Source of the DNA: Chitinilyticum piscinae
GTDB lineage: Bacteria > Pseudomonadota > Gammaproteobacteria > Burkholderiales > Chitinibacteraceae
Reading direction: 5' to 3'
NCBI RefSeq assembly: GCF_015223195.1
Contig: NZ_JADFUA010000006.1
Location: forward strand, 156,319-220,318
DNA length: 64,000 nucleotides
Position numbers and translations under genes: made by a program. Positions 53,354 to 62,446 of the stretch are shown piece after piece (position 1 is the stretch's first letter; every line of letters begins with the position of its first letter). The notes beneath the pieces were generated by a model that worked only from the letters and a program-made list of their open reading frames with translations, made no database searches and was not told the DNA's origin.

Positions 53354-54025
53354 ATGAATCTCGCCCTGGTCCTGCAGTCCGGTGATCCGGTACTGGTGTC
53401 GACGTTTTTTCTGCTGGTGCTGATGTCGGTAATCAGCTGGTTCGTGATTGTGCTGCGCGTGCGGCATTCGCTGCTGACCGGGCGCCGGCAGCGTCGCTTC
53501 ACGCGCCTGTTTTGGGAGGCTGCCGACTGGCAGGCCGCCACCCGGCTGGCCGCCGAACATGATTCGCCTGCTGCGCGCATCGCGTGCGCCGGTGGCGAGG
53601 GGTTGCAGCACTACACCTCCCATCAGGCCGGCAGCCTCGGCAAATCGGTATCGCTGGACGATTATCTGGTGCGCAAGCTGCGTAATCATCTGCAGCAGGA
53701 AACCGGCCAGCTCGAACGCGGGCTGACCTGGCTGGCCACGATTGGTTCGGTGGCGCCCTTTGTGGGCTTGTTCGGCACGGTCTGGGGGATCTACCACGCG
53801 CTGCTGGGGATTGCAGCTGCGGGCAATGCTTCGCTGGATACCGTGGCCGGGCCGATCGGCGAGGCCTTGGTTGCGACGGCTGCCGGGCTGGCAGTCGCAA
53901 TTCCGGCGGTGGTGGCTTACAACGCCTTCGTGCGAATCAACCGCCGTTTTGGACAGGAGCTGGATGGCTTTACCCACGACCTGCATGCTCAGTTGCTGAC
54001 GGAGGCTCATCATGGCGTTCGGTAG
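53354..54025 (+). CDS. exbB: Biopolymer transport protein ExbB
   Basis: A 223-residue inner-membrane proton channel subunit of the TonB system, with three transmembrane helices. The characteristic C-terminal helices are LTWLATIGSVAPFVGLFGTV and IGEALVATAAGLAVAIPAVV, with Thr and Glu residues of the pathway. It overlaps exbD by 14 bases. The gene belongs to the Fur-controlled operon with tonB. Confidence 0.95.
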   Translation: MNLALVLQSGDPVLVSTFFLLVLMSVISWFVIVLRVRHSLLTGRRQRRFTRLFWEAADWQAATRLAAEHDSPAARIACAGGEGLQHYTSHQAGSLGKSVSLDDYLVRKLRNHLQQETGQLERGLTWLATIGSVAPFVGLFGTVWGIYHALLGIAAAGNASLDTVAGPIGEALVATAAGLAVAIPAVVAYNAFVRINRRFGQELDGFTHDLHAQLLTEAHHGVR

Positions 54026-54425
54026 TTTCGGCGGACCGGAACAGGCTCCGATGGCGGAAATTAATACCACGCCGCTGGTCGACGTGATGCTGGTGCTGCT
54101 GGTGGTCTTCATTATTACAGCACCGGTGATGCATCACGCCGTCAAGGTCGAATTGCCTAGGGCTACCGCTGCGAAGCAACTGGCGCAGAAGCAGACAATC
54201 CGGCTGGCGATTGCCGCTGATGGGGCTCTGCAGTGGGATGGGCAGGCGGTGCTGCAAACCGAACTGGATGCACGCTTTGCCGAGGTATTCAAGCGCGATC
54301 CACTCACCGAAATCCATGTGTTTGCCGACAAGGCGGCCCGTTATGACGCGGTAGCCCAGGCCATGGCGGCGGCCCAACGCGCCGGCCTGAGCCGGATCGG
54401 ACTGATGACCGCCGGAGGCGCTTGA
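54012..54425 (+). CDS. exbD: Biopolymer transport protein ExbD
   Basis: A 137-residue partner of ExbB, with one N-terminal helix (PLVDVMLVLLVVFIITAPVM) that carries the essential Asp, and a periplasmic domain. MAEINTTPLVDVMLVLL is the family signature. It overlaps exbB by 14 bases. A terminator follows, ahead of the receptor gene. Confidence 0.95.
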   Translation: MAFGSFGGPEQAPMAEINTTPLVDVMLVLLVVFIITAPVMHHAVKVELPRATAAKQLAQKQTIRLAIAADGALQWDGQAVLQTELDARFAEVFKRDPLTEIHVFADKAARYDAVAQAMAAAQRAGLSRIGLMTAGGA

Positions 54426-54453
54426 GTGACGCTGTCCTGTACCGAATGAAACG

Positions 54454-54480
54454 GGCGGGGAGATTCCCCGCCTTTTTTTA
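54454..54480 (+). terminator. Terminator after exbD
   Basis: GGCGGGG pairs with CCCCGCC (loop AGATT), then T7. It lies between exbD and the receptor gene, 20 bases before the receptor start. Confidence 0.85.
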
Positions 54481-54490
54481 CTCTGGAGAG

Positions 54491-54511
54491 AAAACGATAA
54501 TGAGAAGTAGT
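54491..54511 (+). promoter_or_regulatory. Fur-like half site at the receptor start
   Basis: GATAATGAGAAG overlaps the start codon (54500) of the receptor gene and matches the GATAATGATAAT half of a Fur box. It suggests iron control of the receptor at the level of the start region. Confidence 0.4.
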
Positions 54512-56650
54512 GGCAATAAAAAAGTGGTGATCCGGCATCTGGCGCGCTTGCCGGCGGCAATGGCACTGTTTGGTGTGGTCGCCGCCCAGGTGCAGGCGGA
54601 AGACGCGGTTCTCGATACGGTGCAAGTCACCGGTGAGGTCGTCCGGGATCCGCAGGGTACTGCCCACACCTACAGCGCACCGACCGTGAGCGTAGGCCGC
54701 AGCAAGGAGGCACCGCGTGATGTACCGCAGTCGGTCACGTCGATCACCCAGCAGCTGATGCAGGATCAGGATGCCAATACCCTCAAGGATGCGCTTCGCA
54801 ATGCGGTTGGCGTAACCTTCAATGCGGCCGAAGGCGGAGCCAGTGGTGACGGGGTGCGGCTGCGGGGTTTCAATACCTCGAATGACCTCTATCTGGACAA
54901 TTTCCGTGATGCGGCGCAATACAACCGCGATACCTTCAATCTCGATCGCGTCGAAGTCCTGCGTGGTTCGGCGTCGATGCTCTATGGTCGTGGCTCGACC
55001 GGTGGTGTGATCAATCAGGTCAGCAAGACCCCGTTCTTCAGCAACTGGCATGAAATCAGTGCAACCCTTGGTACTGATGACTATTACCGCATCGAGGCCG
55101 ATCTGAACCGCAAGCTGAGCGAGAACGTCGCCGCACGCCTGAATATCATGGGGCAGGAAGCCGGCAGCTTCCGTGAAGGTGCGGAGATGAATCGCTGGGG
55201 TGTGGCACCAAGCCTTGCCATCAAGGCTGGCGAGAAGGCACGCATCAATCTGTCCTACCTGCACTACGAAGAAGACAATGTTCCGGATTACGGAGTTCCT
55301 TACTATGAGGACAAGCCCTTGGGGCCGGCCAACCGCTTTTATGGCCTGAACAAGTTCGATTATGAGAAAACCAAGTCGGATGTGTTTACTGCAGACATCA
55401 GTTACGACATCGCGCCGGGTGTATTGCTGCGCAATATGACCCGCTATGGCGAATACGAGCTGGATCTGTCGTCATCGGCACCGCGCCTGAATCTTGATAG
55501 CACCGGAGGCGTTCTGACGGATGCGACCGAAATCAAGCGCAACCGCAAGCTGCGCATGCGCGATCAGGATATTCTGGCCAATATCACCGAGCTTAGCGGC
55601 AGTATCGATACCGGTGCAGTCCGGCATCAGCTGTTGGCGGGTATGGAGGTTAGCCGCGAAAGCCTGTTGACGACTGCGCGCAAGTCGGATTGCGAGCTGC
55701 CATCGGCTACCTATGGCAATCCTGACCCCTTTCAGTCCTACAGCTGCGATGCGGTGCACGTATCCGGCTATTCCGATCTGAGTGCCGATACGCTGGCCTT
55801 TTACGCGCAGGATACCATCCAGTTGTCGCCCGTTTTCAAAGTAATTCTCGGTGCCCGTTGGGACAAACTGAGTATCGAGTTTGATCAGCAGCCCGAGGCA
55901 ACCGCTAGAGACAGAAAGGATAAAGTCTGGAGCTATCGCGCAGGCTTCCTATATCAGCCCGATGCCGTGCAATCCTACTACGCCTCCTATGGCACCTCAT
56001 TCAACCCATCGGCCGAGGCATATTCACTCGATGCCCGTGGTACCAATACGCCGCCGGAGAAAAACCGCAACTTCGAAATTGGCGCCAAATGGGATTTGCT
56101 TGATGGTGACCTGGCGTTGCGGACTGCCATTTTTCGCAGTGAAAAAACCAATGAGCGAGTCACCGACATTGAGCCGGGCGGTGAGCCTCAGCCATATCTG
56201 TTGTCTGGCAAACGCCATACCGATGGTATCGAGCTGGAGGCGGCCGGTCGTCTGACCCGTCAATGGCAACTCTTTGGTGGCGTGGCCTTGATGGATCCGG
56301 TGCTCGATAAGGTTGGCCCTCAGGATGATCCGCAGTGGGAAGGCAATATGCCGGACAATGCGCCGAAATATACGGGAAATCTTTGGACGACTTATCAAGT
56401 CGACAGTAACTGGAAAATTGGCGGTGGATTTACTGCGGTCGGCAAGCGCTACACCAGTAAGGAAAATCTCACTTACCTGCCATCCTATGTTCGCACTGAC
56501 CTGATGGCCGAGTGGACGCATCGGGATGTCTCGCTGCAGCTCAATATCTATAACCTGTTTGACCAAGACCATTACGAAGGTCTGTATCGTGGTTTTGCCG
56601 TTCCGGGAACCGGCCGTTCGGCGCGACTGACGGCGAAGTATTCCTTCTGA
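54500..56650 (+). CDS. TonB-dependent siderophore receptor (Fiu/PiuA-like)
   Basis: A 716-residue outer-membrane beta-barrel. A signal peptide (MRSSGNKKVVIRHLARLPAA, cleaved near residue 33 at VQA-ED) is followed by the TonB box region (LDTVQVTGEV), the plug domain with VPQSVTSITQQLMQDQD and GVRLRGFNTSNDLYLDNFRD, and barrel strands ending in the C-terminal aromatic residue (TAKYSF). It resembles Fiu/PiuA catecholate receptors, and a piuC gene follows, as usual for that group. The start has GGAGAG nine bases ahead. Confidence 0.93.
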   Translation: MRSSGNKKVVIRHLARLPAAMALFGVVAAQVQAEDAVLDTVQVTGEVVRDPQGTAHTYSAPTVSVGRSKEAPRDVPQSVTSITQQLMQDQDANTLKDALRNAVGVTFNAAEGGASGDGVRLRGFNTSNDLYLDNFRDAAQYNRDTFNLDRVEVLRGSASMLYGRGSTGGVINQVSKTPFFSNWHEISATLGTDDYYRIEADLNRKLSENVAARLNIMGQEAGSFREGAEMNRWGVAPSLAIKAGEKARINLSYLHYEEDNVPDYGVPYYEDKPLGPANRFYGLNKFDYEKTKSDVFTADISYDIAPGVLLRNMTRYGEYELDLSSSAPRLNLDSTGGVLTDATEIKRNRKLRMRDQDILANITELSGSIDTGAVRHQLLAGMEVSRESLLTTARKSDCELPSATYGNPDPFQSYSCDAVHVSGYSDLSADTLAFYAQDTIQLSPVFKVILGARWDKLSIEFDQQPEATARDRKDKVWSYRAGFLYQPDAVQSYYASYGTSFNPSAEAYSLDARGTNTPPEKNRNFEIGAKWDLLDGDLALRTAIFRSEKTNERVTDIEPGGEPQPYLLSGKRHTDGIELEAAGRLTRQWQLFGGVALMDPVLDKVGPQDDPQWEGNMPDNAPKYTGNLWTTYQVDSNWKIGGGFTAVGKRYTSKENLTYLPSYVRTDLMAEWTHRDVSLQLNIYNLFDQDHYEGLYRGFAVPGTGRSARLTAKYSF

Positions 56651-56730
56651 ACCTTTTAACCAAAAGCCCTTGGGGTTGATAGGGGTATGGGTATGCCGGT
56701 AGGCCGGCATGCCCGCCCGATGGAGTTGCC

Positions 56731-57411
56731 ATGCTGCTGCATATTCCCGGTGTCCTCGACGCCGAAACCGTCCGCGCTTGCCGGACACGACTGGATCGGG
56801 CAGGCTGGGTCGACGGACGCATCACCGCCGGCAGCCAGTCGGCCAAGGTGAAGCAGAACGAACAGCTGCCCAATGATGACCCGCAGGCCGAGGCCGTGCG
56901 TGCGGTGATTCTGGCTGCGCTGGAGAAAAACGAGCTGTTTTTCTCGGCCGCGCTGCCCAAGCGCATTTTCCCGCCGTTGTTCAACCGCTACGGGCCGGGG
57001 CAAACCTTTGGCAATCATGTCGACAACGCCTTTCGTCGCGTGACCGCCACCGGCGAATGGGTGCGCAGCGACCTGTCGGCGACGCTGTTCTTTGCCGAGC
57101 CCGAAGAATATGACGGTGGCGAGCTCATCATCGAAGATACCTACGGTCTGCACGAAGTGAAGCTGCCGGCCGGGGACATGATCCTGTACCCCTCGTCCAG
57201 CCTGCACCGGGTTGAGCCGGTGACGCGCGGCACGCGCGTGGCCTCGTTCATGTGGCTGCAGAGCATGGTGCGCGACGTGGGCGAGCGCCAGCAGCTGTTC
57301 GAGCTCGATTGCGCGATCCGCCAGTTGCGTACCGAGCAGGGCGATACGCCGCTGGCCGTGCAGCTGACCGGGGTGTACCACAACCTGCTGCGCCGCTGGG
57401 GCGAGGTGTAG
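56731..57411 (+). CDS. piuC: PKHD-type Fe(II)/2-oxoglutarate hydroxylase PiuC
   Basis: A 226-residue dioxygenase. The metal triad is visible as NHVDNAF (HxD, about residues 97-99) and the His in [13 protein letters not shown]; the 2-oxoglutarate Arg lies just after it (TRGTRVA). The N-terminal [14 protein letters not shown] and [12 protein letters not shown] are typical. It follows the siderophore receptor and probably belongs to the iron-uptake regulon. The substrate is unknown. Confidence 0.93.
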   Translation: MLLHIPGVLDAETVRACRTRLDRAGWVDGRITAGSQSAKVKQNEQLPNDDPQAEAVRAVILAALEKNELFFSAALPKRIFPPLFNRYGPGQTFGNHVDNAFRRVTATGEWVRSDLSATLFFAEPEEYDGGELIIEDTYGLHEVKLPAGDMILYPSSSLHRVEPVTRGTRVASFMWLQSMVRDVGERQQLFELDCAIRQLRTEQGDTPLAVQLTGVYHNLLRRWGEV

Positions 57412-57464
57412 CGCGGCTGCGGCCAGAGGCCGGTAAGCAGGCAGACGTGATTTAATGGGCTCCT

Positions 57465-57962
57465 TCAGTAGAGTTCTGCTCCGTCTATTCCAACTTCCGG
57501 ATCGGGGTCTGCGCATTCCCAGTTACATTCCCAGTCAAGCGTTGTCAGTCCGGCCGCCAGACTGTTCAGCCGTTCGCAAAGAGCGTCAAAGGGATAGGAA
57601 GGAGGTACATCGATCGCCAGCAGTCTTGGTGCGAAGCGTTCGACCCGCAAGCCGTCGGCAAGCAATTCATCTTGTAATGACTGCGCCTGGGTATGTGCCA
57701 GCCCAGCGGTACCGGCGAAGCGGATGCGCAGTGTCCGGTGGCCGGACTTTCGCACAATGCGATTCAGAAACAGGCCTTCCCCATCGTCATCGCTGCTACA
57801 GCACACCACGTCACCGTAGGAGAGGTTGTAGCAGAAGAACGGCACGCATTCGATCCGGTATTCGCCAGCACCTGCTACGCTGGCCGGCAGGCTTTCCACT
57901 TCGGCCGGCGTGGCCAGTAAGGCGATGATCCGTACGGTCTGAAAAGAGGGCGAGTCTTTCAC
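57465..57962 (-). CDS. DUF4265 domain protein
   Basis: A 165-residue cytosolic protein with the DUF4265 fold: an acidic segment ECVPFFCYNLSYGDVV, then VRKSGHRTLRIRF and a C-terminal acidic tail (DWECNWECADPDPEVGID). GTG at 57962 (VKDSPSFQT) is preferred, since the longer frame from 58034 has no conserved residues; the ribosome-binding site is weak. DUF4265 proteins are often found as immunity-like genes near polymorphic toxins. Its partner is not seen here. Confidence 0.6.
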   Translation of the reverse strand: MKDSPSFQTVRIIALLATPAEVESLPASVAGAGEYRIECVPFFCYNLSYGDVVCCSSDDDGEGLFLNRIVRKSGHRTLRIRFAGTAGLAHTQAQSLQDELLADGLRVERFAPRLLAIDVPPSYPFDALCERLNSLAAGLTTLDWECNWECADPDPEVGIDGAELY

Positions 57963-58085
57963 GTTTGACCCCAGAAGCCATCTGGGTAGACCTGCAACTT
58001 CAACGCCGGTGCGGTGAATTGCGCGGCAAAGCACAAGGCCTGTTCCTGCTGAGCAAGGATGATGCCCAAGGCTTGCTTTCCCTTT

Positions 58086-58616
58086 CTATTTCACCCCGGC
58101 TGGCAGATAGGAGCGCAGCACGGCCCGCACACCTTCCTGGCGGAAACGCTCGATCAGGAGCTTGCCAGCCTGCTGTTCGGCTTCGCTGGCTTGCCAGTTG
58201 ACCGCATCGCGCAGACTGGTGGAATAGCCCTCGCGCGGTGGTACGCTGTTGGCCAATGCCCAGCTTATCGCCCAGTTTTTCTTCACTGGCGGGCGCCCTT
58301 CATGGAAAAAATAGCCCAGCAGTACGTAGCCCTCGGATTCCTGCTGTTCGGCCGCGGCCAGATACAGGCTCAGCGCCTTGGTGGTGTCGACCTTGCCGGC
58401 CTGGCCATGCTCGTACATCTGGCCGAGATACGTCATCGCCAGCGCATTGCCTTTGGCGACACTGGCCTGGAAATACTTCAGGGCCTTGGCTGAATTGCCT
58501 TCCTTGAATGAAGCGTCCATGCCTTTCTCCAGTTCCGCATCGCCAGGGGCGGCAAACGCGGAGCTGGTGAGCAGCAGAACGGGGAACGCGGTGAGCAGGG
58601 CAAGTTGGCGCAGCAT
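58086..58616 (-). CDS. Secreted Sel1-repeat protein
   Basis: A 176-residue protein with a signal peptide (QLALLTAFPVLLLTSSAFA, cleavage near residue 23) and Sel1-type helical repeats (ALKYFQASVAKGNALAMTYL, KALSLYLAAAEQQESEGYVLL). It is likely periplasmic. Sel1 proteins often act as adaptors or immunity proteins. It lies 124 bases upstream of the DUF4265 gene, same strand. No regulator is visible. Confidence 0.78.
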   Translation of the reverse strand: MLRQLALLTAFPVLLLTSSAFAAPGDAELEKGMDASFKEGNSAKALKYFQASVAKGNALAMTYLGQMYEHGQAGKVDTTKALSLYLAAAEQQESEGYVLLGYFFHEGRPPVKKNWAISWALANSVPPREGYSTSLRDAVNWQASEAEQQAGKLLIERFRQEGVRAVLRSYLPAGVK

Positions 58617-58975
58617 GGGAATCAGGGGAAATTGAAAGAGAGGCGGACTGTTACACGGGCTGGCTACGCTGACAAGCCTTGTATGAAAGGCCCGCGCAAT
58701 TCGATCATTCCGCTGTGGCCGTCAACACAGTTCTCCAGCGCCGACTCCAATCTCGCTCCCGATTCTCGCTGGGCGTGGTGCTTTGGTGCAGACACCATCG
58801 TCATGGCATCGAATGGTGGCAGGCACGGATACCAGTTGCCCGCCCTGCTTGGCCCAGATGCTGTTGTGTCTGCGGGATCAAGGGGGCTTTGTTGTGAAGT
58901 TAGCGGGATGAAGTGGCGTTTGTATGGGTATGCTTATGTATTCTTTGTGAAAAAAAGCTGTTTAGCTGTATAGGC
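58617..58975. other. Intergenic stretch without a convincing gene
   Basis: The region of 359 bases contains open frames on the plus strand but no family-like or codon-biased sequence. It has a run of AT-rich bases near 58935-58970. I see no gene or strong hairpin. Confidence 0.4.
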
Positions 58976-59602
58976 TTACGGGTATTTGTTGCTGTCCTCC
59001 TGATGCATCGCCTTGCGCACCGCGCGTACCGCCAACTGTCCGGCTTGGGCAACTTGCGGGTGTGGATGCTGACGACAGCGCTCGGCCAGCGGTAGCAGTT
59101 CTGGGGCAGGGCGCAGGCAGATGGTGCGTGCCAGTGCTTCGCCCAGATAAAAATCCTCGTTGGTGGCCAGCGTATTCAGCCAGCCCTGATCAGCCTGCTC
59201 CAAATCCAGCGACGGTAACAGTGTCGTCAGCAGGGTGCTGTCGTTATCGTGGTGCTCGGCGCCCTGCAACAGGGCTTGGAGTGCCGGCTGATCGGGTGCG
59301 AGGGGAGCCTGGGCGGGGTGTAGCTCAACCAGCGCACACCCCGCCGCGATTGCCTGCGCCAGCAGTGTTTGCCACTGAGCCGGGCTCTCCGCGACCAGCC
59401 GGCTCTCGCCGTCATGCACCAGATAGAGGACGCACCCTGCCAGCGCCGGATGACGCAGCAGCAGGTGATGTTCCGACGTACCGGTGTCGTCCAGTACCAG
59501 TGCATCCAGCGTGCGCACCAGAGGATGCCAGGCGAGGGCATCTGTCAGGACTTTGGCCCTCGCAAACGGCAGCAGAAGACCGATTGGTGTTGTGTGGTTC
59601 AT
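58976..59602 (-). CDS. Hypothetical protein, possibly HEAT-like C-terminus
   Basis: A 208-residue acidic, Leu-, Ala- and His-rich protein with no recognised family. The first part has alternating hydrophobic strands (DALVLDDTGTSEHHLLL, VLYLVHDGESRLVAESP). The C-terminal 60 residues (EALARTICLRPAPELLPLAE, HPQVAQAGQLAVRAVRKA) look like helical repeats. It lies within the run of minus-strand accessory genes. The function is unknown. Confidence 0.6.
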   Translation of the reverse strand: MNHTTPIGLLLPFARAKVLTDALAWHPLVRTLDALVLDDTGTSEHHLLLRHPALAGCVLYLVHDGESRLVAESPAQWQTLLAQAIAAGCALVELHPAQAPLAPDQPALQALLQGAEHHDNDSTLLTTLLPSLDLEQADQGWLNTLATNEDFYLGEALARTICLRPAPELLPLAERCRQHPHPQVAQAGQLAVRAVRKAMHQEDSNKYP

Positions 59603-59683
59603 GCAGGCACGTTCCGGATGGCTGGCGATTACGCAGATGGTGGGGCCGAGAGAGCATGCTCATCGCCCGGCATGCGTGCGGGG

Positions 59684-60931
59684 CTAAAAATCGCAAACCG
59701 AGCCGAAAATGTCTTCGATGTCATCATTAACCTCGGTATGCGCAGCCAGCATGCAAAAAGCGCTATAGGCGTCATCACGTTCGCAAGTTTCCAGCCCCGG
59801 TAGTTTATTGAGCACCTGCCCGAAGACAATCAGGGCTTGTTCGATCTCGGCGGCTTGCTTGGCTTTGGCTATGGCCGCCTGAGCGATCCGGTAGGCTTTG
59901 GTAGCCGCCTTGGCATTCTTGGGTGTCCAATCCGCAAAAGGCAGGCCATATTCGGTTACAAACCAGTCCGGCTTCCGCAGCTGCGTGGCGCTGAGTGAAA
60001 TGCATGCTTGTTCGCCAACCGCTTTCAGGTGGCGTCGATGCCATGCCCGCAGCGCTTTGCCAGCGACTTCGTCGACATTCCAAGCCAGTAGATTGGTGAG
60101 CTTCGGCCAGCTTTCTGGCGCCGGTAGCTCGCTGAGATCATTCATAAAACGCAATTGCAGACTTTCCAGTCCAGTTAACTTGGCCAGCTCGCCCAAATTG
60201 GCGATCGCGCCATACAGGGATAATCGGCTTAACTGAGGCAGCTTCAGAGCGCTAGCTGCATCAAGTGGCTGGCGCAATGGTTCATTGAAAAGAGTCAAGT
60301 CGCGCAAGGAGAGAAAATTGTCCAGAAGCGGTATCACCTGTGGAGGTCCTTGGCGGTCTGTGTCGGGGGCCAACGCCAGGGAACCGCTATATTCGGCAGC
60401 GTTGATCGCCGTGAATTGACTCAGATCACCGCTGAGGTGGAGATAGGTGGCGGCTGGCAACCTGATGCGCAGCGCAATCCCTTTGGACAAATGAATTGAA
60501 AGCCGCTGAATGTTTGCCGCACTGGCATCAATCTCGCACGAGCGTGTTGGAGTCCAGCTCAGTGATTCGATGACGCGCTGTTCTGCCCAGGCAAACACGC
60601 CGGTATCGCTGCCAACATAGTTCAACCAGCGTGGCCAGGGAGAACCGGCGGGTACGGTGAAGGGGGTCAAGCAATCCCAGTTGATTGGGTCATCGGCATT
60701 CACGCGCAAATCACAGCGGTGTTTGCATTGCTCTGCCGGGGCTATGGTCAGCGAACCCAGCCCAGCTTCCCTGATTAGGGTATGGCTATCGGGACCGGTG
60801 AGGGATAGTGGCTGTCTTGTTTCATGTTCAAACATACTCAATTTCCATGGCGTATCGAATAGGCGAATGGTGATCCAGGTGTCGATCAGCCCTGTCCAGG
60901 TGATATTCCTGCTTGGGTTGCTACCAGCCAC
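59684..60931 (-). CDS. Leucine-rich protein, LRR-like
   Basis: A 415-residue protein with several leucine-rich segments: LPQLSRLSLYGAIANLGELA, LTGLESLQLRFMNDLSELPA and SWPKLTNLLAWNVDEVAG. The C-terminus (LNKLPGLETCERDDAYSAF ... FGSVCDF) resembles an extension I know from LRR proteins called 'gliding motility' in databases. ATG at 60931 overlaps the previous gene by 46 bases; an internal Met at 60835 is an alternative. It is cotranscribed with the 60886 gene. The function is unknown. Confidence 0.65.
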   Translation of the reverse strand: MAGSNPSRNITWTGLIDTWITIRLFDTPWKLSMFEHETRQPLSLTGPDSHTLIREAGLGSLTIAPAEQCKHRCDLRVNADDPINWDCLTPFTVPAGSPWPRWLNYVGSDTGVFAWAEQRVIESLSWTPTRSCEIDASAANIQRLSIHLSKGIALRIRLPAATYLHLSGDLSQFTAINAAEYSGSLALAPDTDRQGPPQVIPLLDNFLSLRDLTLFNEPLRQPLDAASALKLPQLSRLSLYGAIANLGELAKLTGLESLQLRFMNDLSELPAPESWPKLTNLLAWNVDEVAGKALRAWHRRHLKAVGEQACISLSATQLRKPDWFVTEYGLPFADWTPKNAKAATKAYRIAQAAIAKAKQAAEIEQALIVFGQVLNKLPGLETCERDDAYSAFCMLAAHTEVNDDIEDIFGSVCDF

Positions 60932-61710
60932 TGTGTGGCCAGCGCTTCAACCCAGTCGTGCCAGCTGGCAATGCCCTCGATTTGCAGCAGGTAGTCCGTG
61001 CTCTGGCCGTTGTAGCGGGCTGTCCAGCGATATACCGGGTGTGGCTGCAAGCGTGGATTGCAGTGGCTGCCAGAGAAGACCAGCAAGTGTCCTGTCTCGC
61101 GATGGCAGAGCACTTCGCCGCCATCGGCGGCATGCGCCAACACCAGCCAGCTGCCGTCAGCAAAACGGGTGTAGTTCTGCACGGTTTCGCCGTCATTGCC
61201 GCGGTCGTCCTGATTGGCGAAGGCATCGTCATAGTCTTCAACCCATAGCAGCGTATCGAGCGGAGTATCGGAAGCAAAAAAGACAAAATCCTGATTGAGC
61301 GCGAAATTGTCGGCCGGGCTGCCATCCAGTTCGCCCGCGTTGACGATGCCCGGGCACAAGCGGATACCACCGAGAACCTCAAGAAGCAGCTGTTGTTCGG
61401 GCGAGAGCAAATCCTTATCGGGGAGGGCAATGTCCTGTGGAGGGCAGCACGTCCAGCATACCCAGGCCCCGCTGTGCGTTGTCCATGCCAGTAGCCTGAT
61501 CTCTTTGTGCTGGTCATCCAGCACAAAATCCGTTACGCGCGCCCGATCCAGCAATTCGGCCAACCGGGGAAAGCGGCTGACGAAAACCGGCGGATAGGGC
61601 AAGCCCTGACTCAGGCTGGGGCGCATGTCTTCCAGCGAGTAGCCGTGCAGTTTTTCGCGCTGGCGAAAAATGGCGAGATCCGGAAAATTGCCCCACAAGG
61701 GATTATCCAA
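60886..61710 (-). CDS. Hypothetical acidic protein, possibly SUKH/SMI1-like
   Basis: A 274-residue Trp- and Asp-rich cytosolic protein. The pattern of short hydrophobic strands with aromatic residues (FVFFASDTPLDTLLWVEDYD, GHLLVFSGSHCN, YRWTARYNGQSTDYLLQIEG) recalls immunity proteins, but I cannot assign a family. It starts 14 bases after the 61725 gene's stop and overlaps the LRR-like gene. It is part of a probable four-gene operon. Confidence 0.6.
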   Translation of the reverse strand: MDNPLWGNFPDLAIFRQREKLHGYSLEDMRPSLSQGLPYPPVFVSRFPRLAELLDRARVTDFVLDDQHKEIRLLAWTTHSGAWVCWTCCPPQDIALPDKDLLSPEQQLLLEVLGGIRLCPGIVNAGELDGSPADNFALNQDFVFFASDTPLDTLLWVEDYDDAFANQDDRGNDGETVQNYTRFADGSWLVLAHAADGGEVLCHRETGHLLVFSGSHCNPRLQPHPVYRWTARYNGQSTDYLLQIEGIASWHDWVEALATQWLVATQAGISPGQG

Positions 61711-61724
61711 GCTCAGCCTCCGGT

Positions 61725-62438
61725 TTATGACCAGTTGAACGTTTGCAGCGCAATGCGCAGGCCCGGGTGATAGAAGAGCAGAATCAGTGCCCCGTAGTCA
61801 CCGTAATGGCTGGCGTCGACGCTGCAGACGAACTGGAAGCGTTCACCGTCCGGTGTCATCGGATACACATCATCACGGTCGTCGATATTCACCGGGACTG
61901 CTTCGCGCCGGCCCATGCAGCACCAGTTGTCGTAGGCCGCCGTGCCGCCCAGTTGCTCGACGAGCGGGAAGGGCTCGTCCGACCACGGGCAGGGCAGACA
62001 GCCCTTGGCCAGATATTTGGCTTTGCGGTCTTGGTAGCCCCGCTCGGTTTTGGCGTAGTGGTGGGCCAGTTGCTGCTGGAAATTGCGCAAGCTCGCCTGC
62101 CCGGTATCGTCGGTGCTCAAATCGCATTCCAGCAGGAAATAGCGCCAGTCACCCAGCCAGTGATAGCGCTGCGCGTCATCAACGCAAAATGCCAGCCAGT
62201 TGTTCTGCACGTAACCGCTGTGATACTCGCCAGTCTGATCACCCACCTGGCCATCCAGAGGTTCATACGGATTGACCACGTGCAGCCAGCCTTGCCAGCC
62301 TGGATTGACCGCCGAAAGATCGACCGAGACGAGCGGCATCAGATGCTGGCGTTGTCGCGCCACTGGCTCGGCAAAGACCTGCTCGTCGGGCGGATAGATG
62401 CGCAGAAAAGGTTGCGCGTAGCGGATGTGCTCGATCAT
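61725..62438 (-). CDS. Hypothetical protein, DUF1963-like by composition
   Basis: A 237-residue protein, rich in Trp, Asp and Tyr. Residues 1-60 include MIEHIRYAQPFLRIYPPDEQ; later VQNNWLAFCVDDAQRYHWLG and DNWCCMGRREAVPVN are seen, with CLPCPW. It may be a beta-rich binding protein. MIEHIRYAQ is taken as the start since its ATG lies just after the previous gene's stop (62447). No known function. Confidence 0.6.
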   Translation of the reverse strand: MIEHIRYAQPFLRIYPPDEQVFAEPVARQRQHLMPLVSVDLSAVNPGWQGWLHVVNPYEPLDGQVGDQTGEYHSGYVQNNWLAFCVDDAQRYHWLGDWRYFLLECDLSTDDTGQASLRNFQQQLAHHYAKTERGYQDRKAKYLAKGCLPCPWSDEPFPLVEQLGGTAAYDNWCCMGRREAVPVNIDDRDDVYPMTPDGERFQFVCSVDASHYGDYGALILLFYHPGLRIALQTFNWS

Positions 62439-62446
62439 GGTGCGGC

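Noticed and set aside
57965..58201. Plus-strand frame between the DUF4265 and Sel1 genes
   Set aside because: It overlaps both minus-strand genes and has no motif or ribosome-binding site.
58605..58973. 122-codon plus-strand frame in the gap after the Sel1 gene
   Set aside because: Composition is not protein-like at its start, and no family motif or ribosome-binding site is visible.
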